Assembly: GCA_963759055.1 (NCBI GenBank) | Contig: CAVWYD010000032.1 | Span: 124,001-188,000 of the forward strand | Length of the DNA: 64,000 nt | Source of the DNA: Thiosocius sp963759055 | GTDB taxonomy: Bacteria; Pseudomonadota; Gammaproteobacteria; Chromatiales; Chromatiaceae | Direction: 5' to 3' | Shown: one piece after another, positions 44,445-53,579 of the stretch | Numbering within the stretch: position 1 is the first letter of the stretch | Layout of the letters: each line of letters begins with the position of its first letter | Translations under genes and position numbers: made by a program | Notes under the pieces: generated by a model | Seen by the model: only the letters and a program-made list of their open reading frames with translations | Database searches by the model: none | Told to the model about the DNA's origin: nothing

Positions 44445-46757
44445 ATGAACGAACCCACCCCTCCCAGCGGCCGCAATGCGATACTCATCGCGGGGGCCAT
44501 GCTCGGCCTTTACCTCGCCGCATTGATCAGCTTCAGTTATGTCGGACAGACACATCTGCGCAGAGCAATGCTGGAACAGGAACGCCTGGGTCTCGAAAAG
44601 CAGGCCACGGAAGTTTCGCATTTTCTCGTCTTGCAGCAGGGAACACTCGACGGCCTCAGCGTGAGCCCGGAGATTCAGGCCTTACTCGCGGACCACGACG
44701 GAGGCAAGCCTGGCGATCCTGGTTTGAGCGGCGACACAAAGGTGGTTTCGGGGGTGCTCGAAAAGTTTCGGGGAACCCTGGTTCACAATGGACAGACCGT
44801 ATTCGAAAAAATTGCGTTGGTCGGAAACAACGGCCATGCCCTGATCGAGGTCGGCGGCGATGATGCCGATGACGCGGCCCGGACTTTCGCCGCACATGAA
44901 GCGGGGAAGCCGGGGAGAATCCATATCTCGCAGGGTGCCGAGGGCTTCGACCTGACCCTGATCTCGAAAGTTCTGCAAGAGGGCACGCCGGCCGGTTACC
45001 TGGTCGCCGTGGTCGATTCGGCAACGGCGCTGAGACCTCTGCTGACGGCCGGCTACGGGCGCTCAGGCAGCCATCGCACGGCCCTGCTCGGACCCGAAGA
45101 TGAGGTGCTGGCCGCCGGCCTGGACCACGACCCGGACAGCTGGCGCATGGAGGCAGAAAACGCAGACCGGCCCCTGCTTTCCGCCCCCGTTGCAGGTACC
45201 CGATTGAACATCGTGGACCTCCCGCATACGGCGACCACCATGGTCTACCTGACCTCACCCCTGTTTCTCGCCGCGCTGGCGCTGATAGCACTGCCCCTGC
45301 TCGCCGGCGTCGCCCATCTGCTGCGACTGAACAATCGCAATCTGGTGCTTTCCGCGCGTTTCGAGGCCACGGCTCAACAGCGAGAGACACTCCACAAACA
45401 GAATGAACGCCTTCAGAGTGAAATCAACAAGCGTGTCGAATCCGAACAGCAGCTCGCCCGCCAGGCCAATTACGACCAGCTCACAGGACTGCCGAACCGT
45501 AACCTCGCCCTGGACCGCCTGACCCAGGCAATCAAATGGGCGAAGCGCGATGGCAGAAGCGTGCTCACCATGTTCCTGGATCTGGACCGGTTCAAGCAGG
45601 TGAACGACTCGCTCGGCCATGCTGCCGGTGATGAGCTGTTGCGCGAGGCGGCGCAACGCCTGCAATCCAGCGTGCGCGACAGTGACACCGTATCGAGACT
45701 GGGTGGTGATGAGTTTCTCGTCATCTGCCCGGAGATGACCGAACAGGCGGACTGGCAGCAATGCGCAACGCAGATGCTCAAGGTCCTATCGGCACCTTTT
45801 TTTATCGGTGACCACGAGTTCTTCGTAGGCGCCAGCATCGGCGTCGCGGCCTATCCGCAAGGCGGCACAGAACCACAGAAACTGTTGAAGAATGCCGACA
45901 TCGCGATGTATGCGGCGAAAGAACGGGGACGCAACCGTTATTGCTATTACGACCCGTCGATGGATGCCGCCGCGATCGAAGGGGTGCGGCTGGAAAACAA
46001 CCTGCGGCACGCGCTGCGGAGAAACGAGTTCCGACTGGTGTTTCAACCGATCGTCGCAATCGGCTCCGGCCGAATAGTCGCGGCAGAGGCCCTGCTGCGC
46101 TGGACGAGCAAGGAACTCGGCGAGATTCCGCCAGAGAAATTCATTCCGGTCGCAGAGGAATCGGGCCTGATCCATGAGATCGGCGAATGGTTGCTTACTG
46201 AGGCATGCCACGCGATTGCCAGCATACAGCCGGATCACCGGTTCCGGATCGCGATAAATCTATCGTCGAAACAGTTCAGTCGACCCGGGCGCCTGCTCGA
46301 ATGCATACTGTCTGCGCTGCGCCAGTCCGGTCTGATGCCGAATCAGCTCGAACTCGAGATTACCGAGAGCATCCTGATCGACGACAGACCAGAGATCACT
46401 GAACTGATCAGCCAGCTGGATCGCATCGGGGTCCGGTTGTCGCTCGACGATTTTGGCACCGGCTATTCCGCATTGAACTACCTGCAACGCTTCCCCTTCG
46501 ATGTACTTAAGATCGACCGCAGCTTTACCAGCCAGATACCGGGCAGCAAGGAGAATTCCTCGCTCATAAGAGCGATCATCGCCATGGCCCATGCGCTGGA
46601 GCTCGAAGTCGTGGCCGAGGGCCTCGAGACCCGCGAGCAGGCGGGTTTTCTGCTCGTTTATCATTGCGAGTATGGTCAGGGGTACCTGTACAGCCAGCCG
46701 ATGCCTGCCGAACACCTGCAGGCACATCTGGCGGGCGCACAGGCGATCCCGGCCTGA
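44445..46757 (+). CDS. Membrane-anchored GGDEF/EAL c-di-GMP signalling protein
   Basis: A 770-residue inner-membrane protein with a helix at about 10-32, a periplasmic sensor of about 230 residues resembling a double-Cache domain, a second helix near 275-295, GGDEF (SRLGGDEFLVICPEM, with RDSD as an RxxD site) and EAL (AEALLRWTSKELG, EITESILIDDRPE, LDDFGTGYSALNYLQRF). All key motifs are intact. Ligand unknown. It is monocistronic between argH and the MazG-like gene. The start is an ATG at 44445 directly before the first helix. Confidence 0.92.
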   Translation: MNEPTPPSGRNAILIAGAMLGLYLAALISFSYVGQTHLRRAMLEQERLGLEKQATEVSHFLVLQQGTLDGLSVSPEIQALLADHDGGKPGDPGLSGDTKVVSGVLEKFRGTLVHNGQTVFEKIALVGNNGHALIEVGGDDADDAARTFAAHEAGKPGRIHISQGAEGFDLTLISKVLQEGTPAGYLVAVVDSATALRPLLTAGYGRSGSHRTALLGPEDEVLAAGLDHDPDSWRMEAENADRPLLSAPVAGTRLNIVDLPHTATTMVYLTSPLFLAALALIALPLLAGVAHLLRLNNRNLVLSARFEATAQQRETLHKQNERLQSEINKRVESEQQLARQANYDQLTGLPNRNLALDRLTQAIKWAKRDGRSVLTMFLDLDRFKQVNDSLGHAAGDELLREAAQRLQSSVRDSDTVSRLGGDEFLVICPEMTEQADWQQCATQMLKVLSAPFFIGDHEFFVGASIGVAAYPQGGTEPQKLLKNADIAMYAAKERGRNRYCYYDPSMDAAAIEGVRLENNLRHALRRNEFRLVFQPIVAIGSGRIVAAEALLRWTSKELGEIPPEKFIPVAEESGLIHEIGEWLLTEACHAIASIQPDHRFRIAINLSSKQFSRPGRLLECILSALRQSGLMPNQLELEITESILIDDRPEITELISQLDRIGVRLSLDDFGTGYSALNYLQRFPFDVLKIDRSFTSQIPGSKENSSLIRAIIAMAHALELEVVAEGLETREQAGFLLVYHCEYGQGYLYSQPMPAEHLQAHLAGAQAIPA

Positions 46758-46832
46758 TCGCCAGAAACTTGGCCGCCGCGGCCGAAAGATGTTGAGATAG
46801 TGCGGCCAAAACGCCGTGGATATCAAAAACCC

Positions 46833-47189
46833 ATGCCTCGAGACAGCCTGGATGACCTCAACGAAAAGCTGCTGGCGTTCGCCCGTGAACGCGACTGGGA
46901 GCAGTTCCACTCGCCGAAAAACCTAAGCATGGCCCTGGCCGGCGAAGCTGGAGAGTTAATAGAACACTTTCAATGGCTTAGCGAAGAAGCCAGCACGGAT
47001 CTCAGCAGCGAAAAAAAAGACCAGGTAGCGCTGGAGATGGCGGACATCCTGATCTACCTGATTCGCCTCAGTGAACGCCTGGGTATCGACCTGGTGGATG
47101 CCGCCTATCGCAAGATGGCCATGAACCGGGCCCGCTACCCGAGCGAGCGGGTGCGGGGTGATGCGCGGCGCGCCGAGGAATACGATTAA
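46833..47189 (+). CDS. MazG-like nucleotide pyrophosphohydrolase
   Basis: A 118-residue all-alpha NTP pyrophosphatase of the MazG/RS21-C6 type. Metal-binding acid clusters are seen in LAGEAGELIEHFQWL (ExxE) and ALEMADILIYLIRLSE (ExxD). It begins DSLDDLNEKLLAFARERDWE, as in dCTP pyrophosphatase-like proteins. It probably hydrolyses non-canonical or excess dNTPs (house-cleaning). I start it at 46833. The frame is open 11 codons further up without resemblance to the family. Confidence 0.9.
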   Translation: MPRDSLDDLNEKLLAFARERDWEQFHSPKNLSMALAGEAGELIEHFQWLSEEASTDLSSEKKDQVALEMADILIYLIRLSERLGIDLVDAAYRKMAMNRARYPSERVRGDARRAEEYD

Positions 47190-47201
47190 GGCCTTTTCGC
47201 G

Positions 47202-47654
47202 CTACGAATTCGGCAGTCGAGCAACCCCTTTCGACAGGCGGCGCAAGCGTTGCCACCAGCCATCGCGCCGTGGTGCCGCGGCCTGCAGCCCCGAACTCAC
47301 ACCAAGATGGCCCCCAACCAGGAGTGCATCCGGCACCCGCTGACGAATGGATCGCGCCACCTGGCCTCCCAGGCCCGGATCGGCAGCCACGCTGACCCAT
47401 AAAACGTTGATCCCGTAATTGATGTCGGCGAACGCGACCCGGTCGCCGTAGGATTCGCATACTTCGCGAATCAAGGACGCCACCCGCTCACGGCATGCCT
47501 GGGGCTTTCTTGCCAGCCCCGGGATCAGCATCATGAAATCCGCCAGGCTGCGGCCGTCTTTGCCGCGCGTCGGTGCCAGCCGCCAAAGGGGCTCGGCAGG
47601 GCTTGCGCAGGGCCCCGGAGTCAATGCGCGCGGTGCAGGCTTATCATGTGTCAT
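47202..47654 (-). CDS. Conserved-looking hypothetical protein
   Basis: A 150-residue frame, convergent with the MazG-like gene. The middle (LADFMMLIPGLARKPQACRE, VCESYGDRVAFADINYGINV, WVSVAADPGLGGQVARSIRQ) has the composition of a real folded domain, while both ends are Pro/Arg-rich. No signal peptide. I do not recognise it. It may belong to a small family limited to close relatives. Confidence 0.6.
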   Translation of the reverse strand: MTHDKPAPRALTPGPCASPAEPLWRLAPTRGKDGRSLADFMMLIPGLARKPQACRERVASLIREVCESYGDRVAFADINYGINVLWVSVAADPGLGGQVARSIRQRVPDALLVGGHLGVSSGLQAAAPRRDGWWQRLRRLSKGVARLPNS

Positions 47655-47747
47655 TGACGCTATCCTAGCTAAAGATCCGGGGCATGCGGCCGAATTAAAG
47701 GCAGGAGAGTATCAAGACTCTTGCCAGCACAGCTTTCCGGGGAGCAG

Positions 47748-48560
47748 ATGGAACAAAGCGCTATGACCCAAATCGACCAGACCTTGCTTCATCACCTGCC
47801 GATTGCACTGCTTTTGCTGGACCCCGACGGCCGTATCGGCTGGCTCAACGACACCATGATCAAGCTTTTGGGCGTGCCCGCTTCGGATCTGCTGGGCAGA
47901 CCGACCGCGGAACTGCCGGAATCGGCTCAACGATTGTTGTCGGGTGAGGCAAAGCTCATGCATATCGCCGAAACCCGACGCTGGGTAAGCCGTGAGATAC
48001 GCCGGGGTGACGATGGCGAAAGACTGTTGATTGCCCTGGATGTCACTTCGCAAGAGGAGCTGGCAGAGGAAAATGCCCGTCTGAGGCAACAGGTGGAAGA
48101 CCTGAAATTGACAGATGAACTGACGGGGCTGCCAAACAAACGCGCCATCAGCCAGGCGCTCGATCTGCACATATCACGCAGCCGTCGCTACCAAAACCCG
48201 CTCAGTACGGTCCTGGTCCATGTCGACCTCCAGACGTTGACCAAGGTTCAGCCATTGTCCACAGAGCCCGCCATCCTCGTGGTATCACGTTTCCTGCGCG
48301 ACCGGCTGCGCTGGGTAGACCAGATCGCACGCTGGGGAGACAACGTGTTTCTGCTGGTCCTGCCTGAGACAACGGAAGCAGATGCACGCGGGCTGCTTGA
48401 AAAGATTTCCAATGAGCAGGCCGGCATGGCGCTGCCCGGGTCCTTCGGCGACGTGCCACCAAGGCTGACTTTCGGACTTGCCTGTTGGAAGAAAGGCGAC
48501 GATATGCGCACCCTGCTGCGCCAAGCGCTGACTGATCTGCAGCACAACAGCGCCACCTGA
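47748..48560 (+). CDS. PAS plus degenerate GGDEF protein
   Basis: About 270 residues, cytoplasmic. A PAS domain (LPIALLLLDPDGRIGWLND) is followed by a short coiled coil (EENARLRQQVEDLKLTDELT) and a GGDEF-type domain that starts normally (LTDELTGLPNKRAISQALDL). The active-site motif, however, is GDNVF (ARWGDNVFLLVLPE) instead of GGDEF. RWVD keeps the RxxD spacing. Cyclase activity is not expected; it could bind c-di-GMP or act as a scaffold. It ends 8 bp before cyaA, so it is probably in the same operon. I chose the ATG at 47748, which has GGGGAGC just upstream. Confidence 0.83.
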   Translation: MEQSAMTQIDQTLLHHLPIALLLLDPDGRIGWLNDTMIKLLGVPASDLLGRPTAELPESAQRLLSGEAKLMHIAETRRWVSREIRRGDDGERLLIALDVTSQEELAEENARLRQQVEDLKLTDELTGLPNKRAISQALDLHISRSRRYQNPLSTVLVHVDLQTLTKVQPLSTEPAILVVSRFLRDRLRWVDQIARWGDNVFLLVLPETTEADARGLLEKISNEQAGMALPGSFGDVPPRLTFGLACWKKGDDMRTLLRQALTDLQHNSAT

Positions 48561-48568
48561 AAGCCGGC

Positions 48569-51379
48569 ATGTCGGCCATCAGCGAAACCACGGTCGGTGA
48601 CGATGAAGGACTGGGCCGAAAACAGATCAAGCGCATCGTCGACCGCTTCACGACCCTGGGCAACCAACGCCTGACCCGGATCCGGGCGACGCTGACTCAC
48701 GAGCAACGCAGTTTTTTCGATCTGATGCCGCTTTTGTGGCACACGAATCACCCTATGCTGCCCGGCTTCGTTTCAACCGATGCCCCCGCAGGCGTGATCG
48801 GCTACCGCCCGAATCGTGAGCAACTGCTTCTGGCCCGTCGCTATGCGAGAGGATTCAGCGAAGACAAATGGCATCGACTCGAATTTCCCATACTTGGGCT
48901 GTACCTGATGGGCAGTATGGGCAGCCTGGGCCAGACTGCCGGCAGCGATCTTGACTTCTGGCTGTGCCACAGCGACGAGATCAGCGAGCTTGGCCGCGAG
49001 TCCCTGCGACGCAAGGCTGCCCTGCTCGAGGAACGCGCGGCCGAAATCGGTCTGCATGCGCATTTCTTCGTGATGCATGCCGAATCCTTCCGCGACGGGG
49101 CCGTGGAGCAACTCTCCAAGGAAAGCAGCGGCCACACCCAGCACACCCTGTTGCTGGAAGAGTTTTATCGCACGGGAATCCTGCTGGCCGGCAATCCGCT
49201 GCTTTGGTGGATCGTGCCACCCGAGCAGGAAGACCGATACACCCAGTACACCCAACATCTGACCGAGAAGCGTTTTATCAGGGCCGGCCGCTGGCTCGAC
49301 TTCGGCGGCCTGCACATGCTGCCGGCCGAGGAATTTTTCGGCGTTGCGCACTGGCAACTGTTCAAGGGCATCGACGCACCCTATAAATCCCTGCTCAAAC
49401 TCATGCTGCTGGAGGCCTATTCCTCGGAGTATCCGAAAGTCGACTGGTTATGTATGGAAACCAAGCGCGCAGTCTATGGCGACGACGACATGGATACCGA
49501 CAGCGTCGACCCTTATCTGCTTATACTCAAACGAATTACGCAATACCTCACTGCGCGCAACGAACCCGACCGCCTGCAACTGGCGAGGCGTGCGTTTTAT
49601 TTCAAGACAGGCCAACTGCTGGCGCACCACGGCGTGCATACCGACTGGCGCCACCGCCAGATGCTCAGGGAGTGCACGCATTGGGGCTGGAGCAATGCCG
49701 AAATCCTGCTCCTGGATACACGGCCGCAGTGGAAGCTGGAACGGGTGGTCGAAGAACGCAATGCCCTGGTGTCCGAGCTATCGCGCAGCTACCGGCTATT
49801 GACGGATTTTGCGCGCGAGCAGGACGCCGTGGCCAACCTTGACACCCGCGACCTCGCCCTGTTGGGGCGCAAGCTGTACGCGGCCCTCGACAAGCGCCCG
49901 GGCAAGATCGACCGGGTAAACCCCGGCATATCACGCGACCTTTCAGAGCGCACCCTGTGGTTGCGCCGACTGAACGACCAGCCGGTACGCTGGCAGCTAT
50001 TCCTTCAACCACCGGAAGAACTCCCACAAACGCCGGCCAAGACCAGCATCAGTCTGGTCGAGATACTGGCCTGGCTGCACATCAACGGTATCTGCGAACG
50101 CAGTACCCAGATACATTATCTGCCGAAACCGCCGGGTTATGGCGAACCGGAGCAGGACAAGATACTCAAGGCCCTGCGCAAGCGTCTGCCGCGGACAACG
50201 ACGACCGACGGCAGCCTCGAGGCCTATGCAGAGACCGCCCGGGGCAGGCTTTCGAGCTGGTTCGTCAACGTCGGCAAGAATCCGCTGGCCAGCCATGCCG
50301 ATGCTGGATATCAGCTGATCAGCGCGCGGGTGGACGCCCTGAGCTTTGGCGCGGCACACGAATGCCTGGTTGCAAACATCGAGCACCTCTATACGACCAG
50401 TTGGGGCGAGGTGCGCGTGGAAACACATGCGGATGGCAGCGAAGGATTGCTGAACTGTCTGTGCCGATACCTCGATCTTTTTGCGCCGCACGATCACAAG
50501 CCAGTTCCGGTCGACGCCTACAGCTATTCATCGACGCGCGGCAGCGCGATTGCCAATCGCGTCGCAAAGCTGGCTCAGTCGGTTGCGGAGTGCTTTTTCA
50601 AGCTCGGAATCGCGGCCCGTTACATCCTGCGTATCGCCGATCATTTTTATCAGATACACCTCAAGGGCGATCACTATGCCTGGGGGCTGATCGGCGAACT
50701 CGATGAACTGGAAGACCACCTGTCCGAACCCGGGCATAAGTTTCAGCCCACCCGCATCGACCGCGTCAGTATGCAGGATTCGCCTCTGCCGGCATTGATG
50801 ACACGCAACGAACCAGGCCTGATCCAGGTGTTCTATCGCATGCGCGACAACGGGGTCCAGCTGTACCTCTTCGACGAGCGCGGTGCTCTTTTTCAACAGT
50901 GGGTGAACTACGTCGACGAGTATCATCTGCTGGTCCATCAGCAACGTTTTCTAGACAGTGTCGCCAGCCGTCGCCTGCTGACTGCCGAAGGCAGCGCGGG
51001 AATTCCCGGCCCACATTTTGCGCGTATCGGCCGGCTACCGAATGGCGACTGGCAGACAAAGGCCATCAAGGTACCGAGCACACGCGTAACCGACCACACG
51101 GAGCTGACCCTTGCCGTGAGCCCGGGCGGCCACCTGCAGGAAGGTTTCCGCCTGCAACTCGGCAAGCACGAATTCGACTCCCTGGTACTCGGCGACGACC
51201 TTTACCACGAGGTTGCGGTGCACCTGCGCCGTCTGCGTCGCGCCGGCGGCGAGACCTATCCCGTTTACCTCACGGGGGTGATCGGCGCCGATGGGGATGC
51301 AAGTGGCGGCTGCTCACTGGTGGAGCTGCTGCGCCTAAAACAACAGGTCGAACAACGTCTCGCCGAGGCCATGCAGTAG
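48569..51379 (+). CDS. cyaA: Class I adenylate cyclase
   Basis: A 936-residue cytoplasmic enzyme that makes cAMP from ATP. The N-terminal catalytic half has the nucleotidyltransferase-like motif LYLMGSMGSLGQTAGSDLDF and continues FWLCHSDEI. HTLLLEEFYRTGILLAGNPL and AHWQLFKGIDAPYKSLLKLM are strongly conserved in class I cyclases. The C-terminal half is the regulatory region. Length fits the larger pseudomonad-type members. It follows the degenerate GGDEF gene by 8 bp. A frataxin gene (cyaY), its usual neighbour, is missing between it and lptM. The CNB-fused exporter at the left edge is one possible cAMP target. Confidence 0.96.
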   Translation: MSAISETTVGDDEGLGRKQIKRIVDRFTTLGNQRLTRIRATLTHEQRSFFDLMPLLWHTNHPMLPGFVSTDAPAGVIGYRPNREQLLLARRYARGFSEDKWHRLEFPILGLYLMGSMGSLGQTAGSDLDFWLCHSDEISELGRESLRRKAALLEERAAEIGLHAHFFVMHAESFRDGAVEQLSKESSGHTQHTLLLEEFYRTGILLAGNPLLWWIVPPEQEDRYTQYTQHLTEKRFIRAGRWLDFGGLHMLPAEEFFGVAHWQLFKGIDAPYKSLLKLMLLEAYSSEYPKVDWLCMETKRAVYGDDDMDTDSVDPYLLILKRITQYLTARNEPDRLQLARRAFYFKTGQLLAHHGVHTDWRHRQMLRECTHWGWSNAEILLLDTRPQWKLERVVEERNALVSELSRSYRLLTDFAREQDAVANLDTRDLALLGRKLYAALDKRPGKIDRVNPGISRDLSERTLWLRRLNDQPVRWQLFLQPPEELPQTPAKTSISLVEILAWLHINGICERSTQIHYLPKPPGYGEPEQDKILKALRKRLPRTTTTDGSLEAYAETARGRLSSWFVNVGKNPLASHADAGYQLISARVDALSFGAAHECLVANIEHLYTTSWGEVRVETHADGSEGLLNCLCRYLDLFAPHDHKPVPVDAYSYSSTRGSAIANRVAKLAQSVAECFFKLGIAARYILRIADHFYQIHLKGDHYAWGLIGELDELEDHLSEPGHKFQPTRIDRVSMQDSPLPALMTRNEPGLIQVFYRMRDNGVQLYLFDERGALFQQWVNYVDEYHLLVHQQRFLDSVASRRLLTAEGSAGIPGPHFARIGRLPNGDWQTKAIKVPSTRVTDHTELTLAVSPGGHLQEGFRLQLGKHEFDSLVLGDDLYHEVAVHLRRLRRAGGETYPVYLTGVIGADGDASGGCSLVELLRLKQQVEQRLAEAMQ

Positions 51380-51398
51380 CCTGCAAATTACGCGAAGG
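51380..51398 (+). repeat. Dispersed 19-bp motif, variant copy
   Basis: CCTGCAAATTACGCGAAGG directly after the cyaA stop codon. It matches the terminal repeat of the 11441-11683 element at all but three positions. Confidence 0.4.
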
Positions 51399-51466
51399 CG
51401 GCTAGCCCGTAGCGCCTGACATGGTGGGGTATACTCCCGACCTCGATTATCACTCCGGAGCCCGGC

Positions 51467-51604
51467 ATGACCAGACGCCTTATCGTCTTTTGCGGCGTAC
51501 TCGCGCTGCTCGCAACCCTGGGTTGCGGTAACCGGGGGCCCCTCTACCTGCCTCAAGGCGACGACGCCCCCCAGCAAGCGAGCGAAAAAGAAGACGAACA
51601 ATAA
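51467..51604 (+). CDS. lptM: LPS translocon maturation chaperone LptM (YifL-type lipopeptide)
   Basis: A 45-residue lipoprotein: short signal with lipobox LLATLGC (Cys20), then GNRGPLYLP, the conserved GxKGPLYLP-like block of this family, and a hydrophilic tail. LptM helps the LptD/LptE LPS export complex to mature its disulfides in the outer membrane. CTCCGGAG lies 10 bp before the ATG. It precedes lysA by 5 bp, the arrangement seen across gammaproteobacteria, which supports the assignment. Confidence 0.88.
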   Translation: MTRRLIVFCGVLALLATLGCGNRGPLYLPQGDDAPQQASEKEDEQ

Positions 51605-51609
51605 GACCC

Positions 51610-52860
51610 ATGGATCACTTTCAATACCGCAACGGCGAACTGCACGCCGAAGACGTTCCCCTGCGCGAGATCGCGGAAACCTATGGCACGCCCTGCTATG
51701 TCTACTCGCGCGCGACCCTGGAGCGACACTGGCAAGCCTTTGACGATGCATTCGATGGGCATTCACACCTGGTCTGTTTTGCGGTCAAGGCCAATTCAAA
51801 CCTCGGCGTACTCAATACCCTCGCGCGCCTCGGTTCGGGCTTCGATATCGTCTCTGTGGGCGAACTCGAGAGAGTGTTGGCTGCCGGCGGTGAGCCCGGC
51901 AGGGTTGTTTTCTCCGGCGTCGGCAAACAGGCCCATGAGATGCGCCGCGCGCTCCAGGTCGGGATCCGTTGCTTCAATGTCGAATCCGCGGCCGAACTCG
52001 AACGTCTCGATCGGGTAGCCGGAGAACTGGGCGTGCGCGCGCCTGTGGCCCTGCGCGTAAATCCCGATGTGGATGCCAAGACCCACCCCTACATCTCGAC
52101 CGGGCTCAAAGAGAATAAATTCGGTATCGCGATCGACGAGGCCCCGTCTCTGTACAGACGCGCCGCCGGGCTGCCGAATATCGAGGTGTCCGGCGTCGAC
52201 TGCCATATCGGGTCGCAGCTGACCCAGCTCGCTCCCTTCCTCGACGCCCTGGAGCGCGTTGCCGCGCTGGTCGAAACGCTCGCGGCCGAAGGCATAAACA
52301 TAGATCACCTAGATCTTGGTGGCGGTCTGGGGGTTCGATACAAGGACGAGACGCCACCGGAGCCGGCCGAGTACGCGCGCGCCCTGCTGCAGCGTCTCGG
52401 TGACACGCCCTATGAGATATTCATCGAACCGGGGAGGGCAATAGCCGCGAATGCCGGCGTGCTGCTGACTCGTGTCGAGTATCTCAAGCACAGCGAGGCC
52501 AAGGATTTTGCCGTCATCGACGCCGCCATGAACGACCTGATCAGACCCTCGCTTTATCAGGCCTGGCAGGCCATCGTCAGTGTGGAAGAAGACCCGCAGG
52601 GCACGGCAGGCATCTACGACCTGGTCGGACCGATCTGCGAGACCGGCGATTTTCTGGGCAAGCAGCGGGCCCTCACCTTGCGCGAAGGCAGCCTGCTCGC
52701 CGTGCGCTCATCCGGCGCCTATGGTTTCACGATGGCGTCGAACTACAACAGTCGGCCGCGTGTGGCCGAACTGTTGGTGGATGGCGGCAGTGTCCACCTG
52801 GTGCGGCAGCGGGAAACCGTGTCGGAGCTGTTCGCAGGCGAGTCTATCCTGCCGACCTGA
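51610..52860 (+). CDS. lysA: Diaminopimelate decarboxylase
   Basis: A 416-residue PLP enzyme that decarboxylates meso-diaminopimelate to lysine. Signatures: the PLP Lys in CFAVKANSNLGVLN, SGVDCHIGSQLTQ, LDLGGGLGVRYKDE, FIEPGRAIAANAG and the dimer-site Cys in GPICETGDFLG. Its place in lptM-lysA-dapF joins the last two steps of the DAP pathway. Start ATG 51610 lies 5 bp after the lptM stop. Confidence 0.98.
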   Translation: MDHFQYRNGELHAEDVPLREIAETYGTPCYVYSRATLERHWQAFDDAFDGHSHLVCFAVKANSNLGVLNTLARLGSGFDIVSVGELERVLAAGGEPGRVVFSGVGKQAHEMRRALQVGIRCFNVESAAELERLDRVAGELGVRAPVALRVNPDVDAKTHPYISTGLKENKFGIAIDEAPSLYRRAAGLPNIEVSGVDCHIGSQLTQLAPFLDALERVAALVETLAAEGINIDHLDLGGGLGVRYKDETPPEPAEYARALLQRLGDTPYEIFIEPGRAIAANAGVLLTRVEYLKHSEAKDFAVIDAAMNDLIRPSLYQAWQAIVSVEEDPQGTAGIYDLVGPICETGDFLGKQRALTLREGSLLAVRSSGAYGFTMASNYNSRPRVAELLVDGGSVHLVRQRETVSELFAGESILPT

Positions 52861-52872
52861 GGGAATTCAAAA

Positions 52873-53538
52873 GTGAAACGTATACCCGAACCTGAAGAAC
52901 TCATGGACGACGCGGGACAGGCTCTGGCCTATGCGCAGGCGGATTTTTCCGAGGCCAACGGGCTGTTTATCGATCTCCTGAAACGACAGTCGCCGGGGCC
53001 GCTCGGCGGGCGCCTGCTCGACCTCGGCTGTGGGCCGGCAGACATCCCGCTGGCACTGGCACGCCAACACCCGGAATTGCAGATCGATGCCGTGGATGGC
53101 GCCCGATCGATGCTCGATCTCGCCCGGCGCAACATCGATGCCGACGGAAATGTGAAAGACCGCATCCAGCTCGTCTGCGAGCACCTGCCCTGCGCGAATC
53201 TGACCGAAAAAGCCTACCAGTTTGTCGTCTCCAACAGTCTGCTTCACCATCTCGCGACACCCGAGGTCATGTGGCAGACGGTTGCAGCTTGTGCCCAGCC
53301 GGGGGCACAGGTCCTGGTGATGGACCTGGCCCGTCCTGCCTCTGAGCTTGCGGTCGATGCGCTGGTGGAGACCTATGCGATCAACGAGCCGGACGTATTG
53401 CGCAAGGATTTTCGCAACTCGCTGTTCGCCGCCTACAGTGTCGCCGAGGTCGAGGCACAGCTGCAGACCGCGGGACTGCACTCACTCAACGTTTCCATGG
53501 TCAGTGACCGGCACCTCGCTGTCAGCGGCCGTATCTGA
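52873..53538 (+). CDS. Class I SAM-dependent methyltransferase
   Basis: A 221-residue cytoplasmic protein with the Rossmann SAM-binding motif I RLLDLGCGPADIPLAL, motif II IDAVDGARSMLDLARRN and motif post-I VVSNSLLHHL. Substrate unknown; small molecules or proteins are both possible. The start is a GTG at 52873 with TGAGGGAATTC before it. It is inserted between lysA and dapF and belongs to that operon. Confidence 0.9.
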   Translation: MKRIPEPEELMDDAGQALAYAQADFSEANGLFIDLLKRQSPGPLGGRLLDLGCGPADIPLALARQHPELQIDAVDGARSMLDLARRNIDADGNVKDRIQLVCEHLPCANLTEKAYQFVVSNSLLHHLATPEVMWQTVAACAQPGAQVLVMDLARPASELAVDALVETYAINEPDVLRKDFRNSLFAAYSVAEVEAQLQTAGLHSLNVSMVSDRHLAVSGRI

Positions 53539-53579
53539 ACCGGCTGCTCAGTGGGGCCGGTGCCTGCTATGCTCGCACC

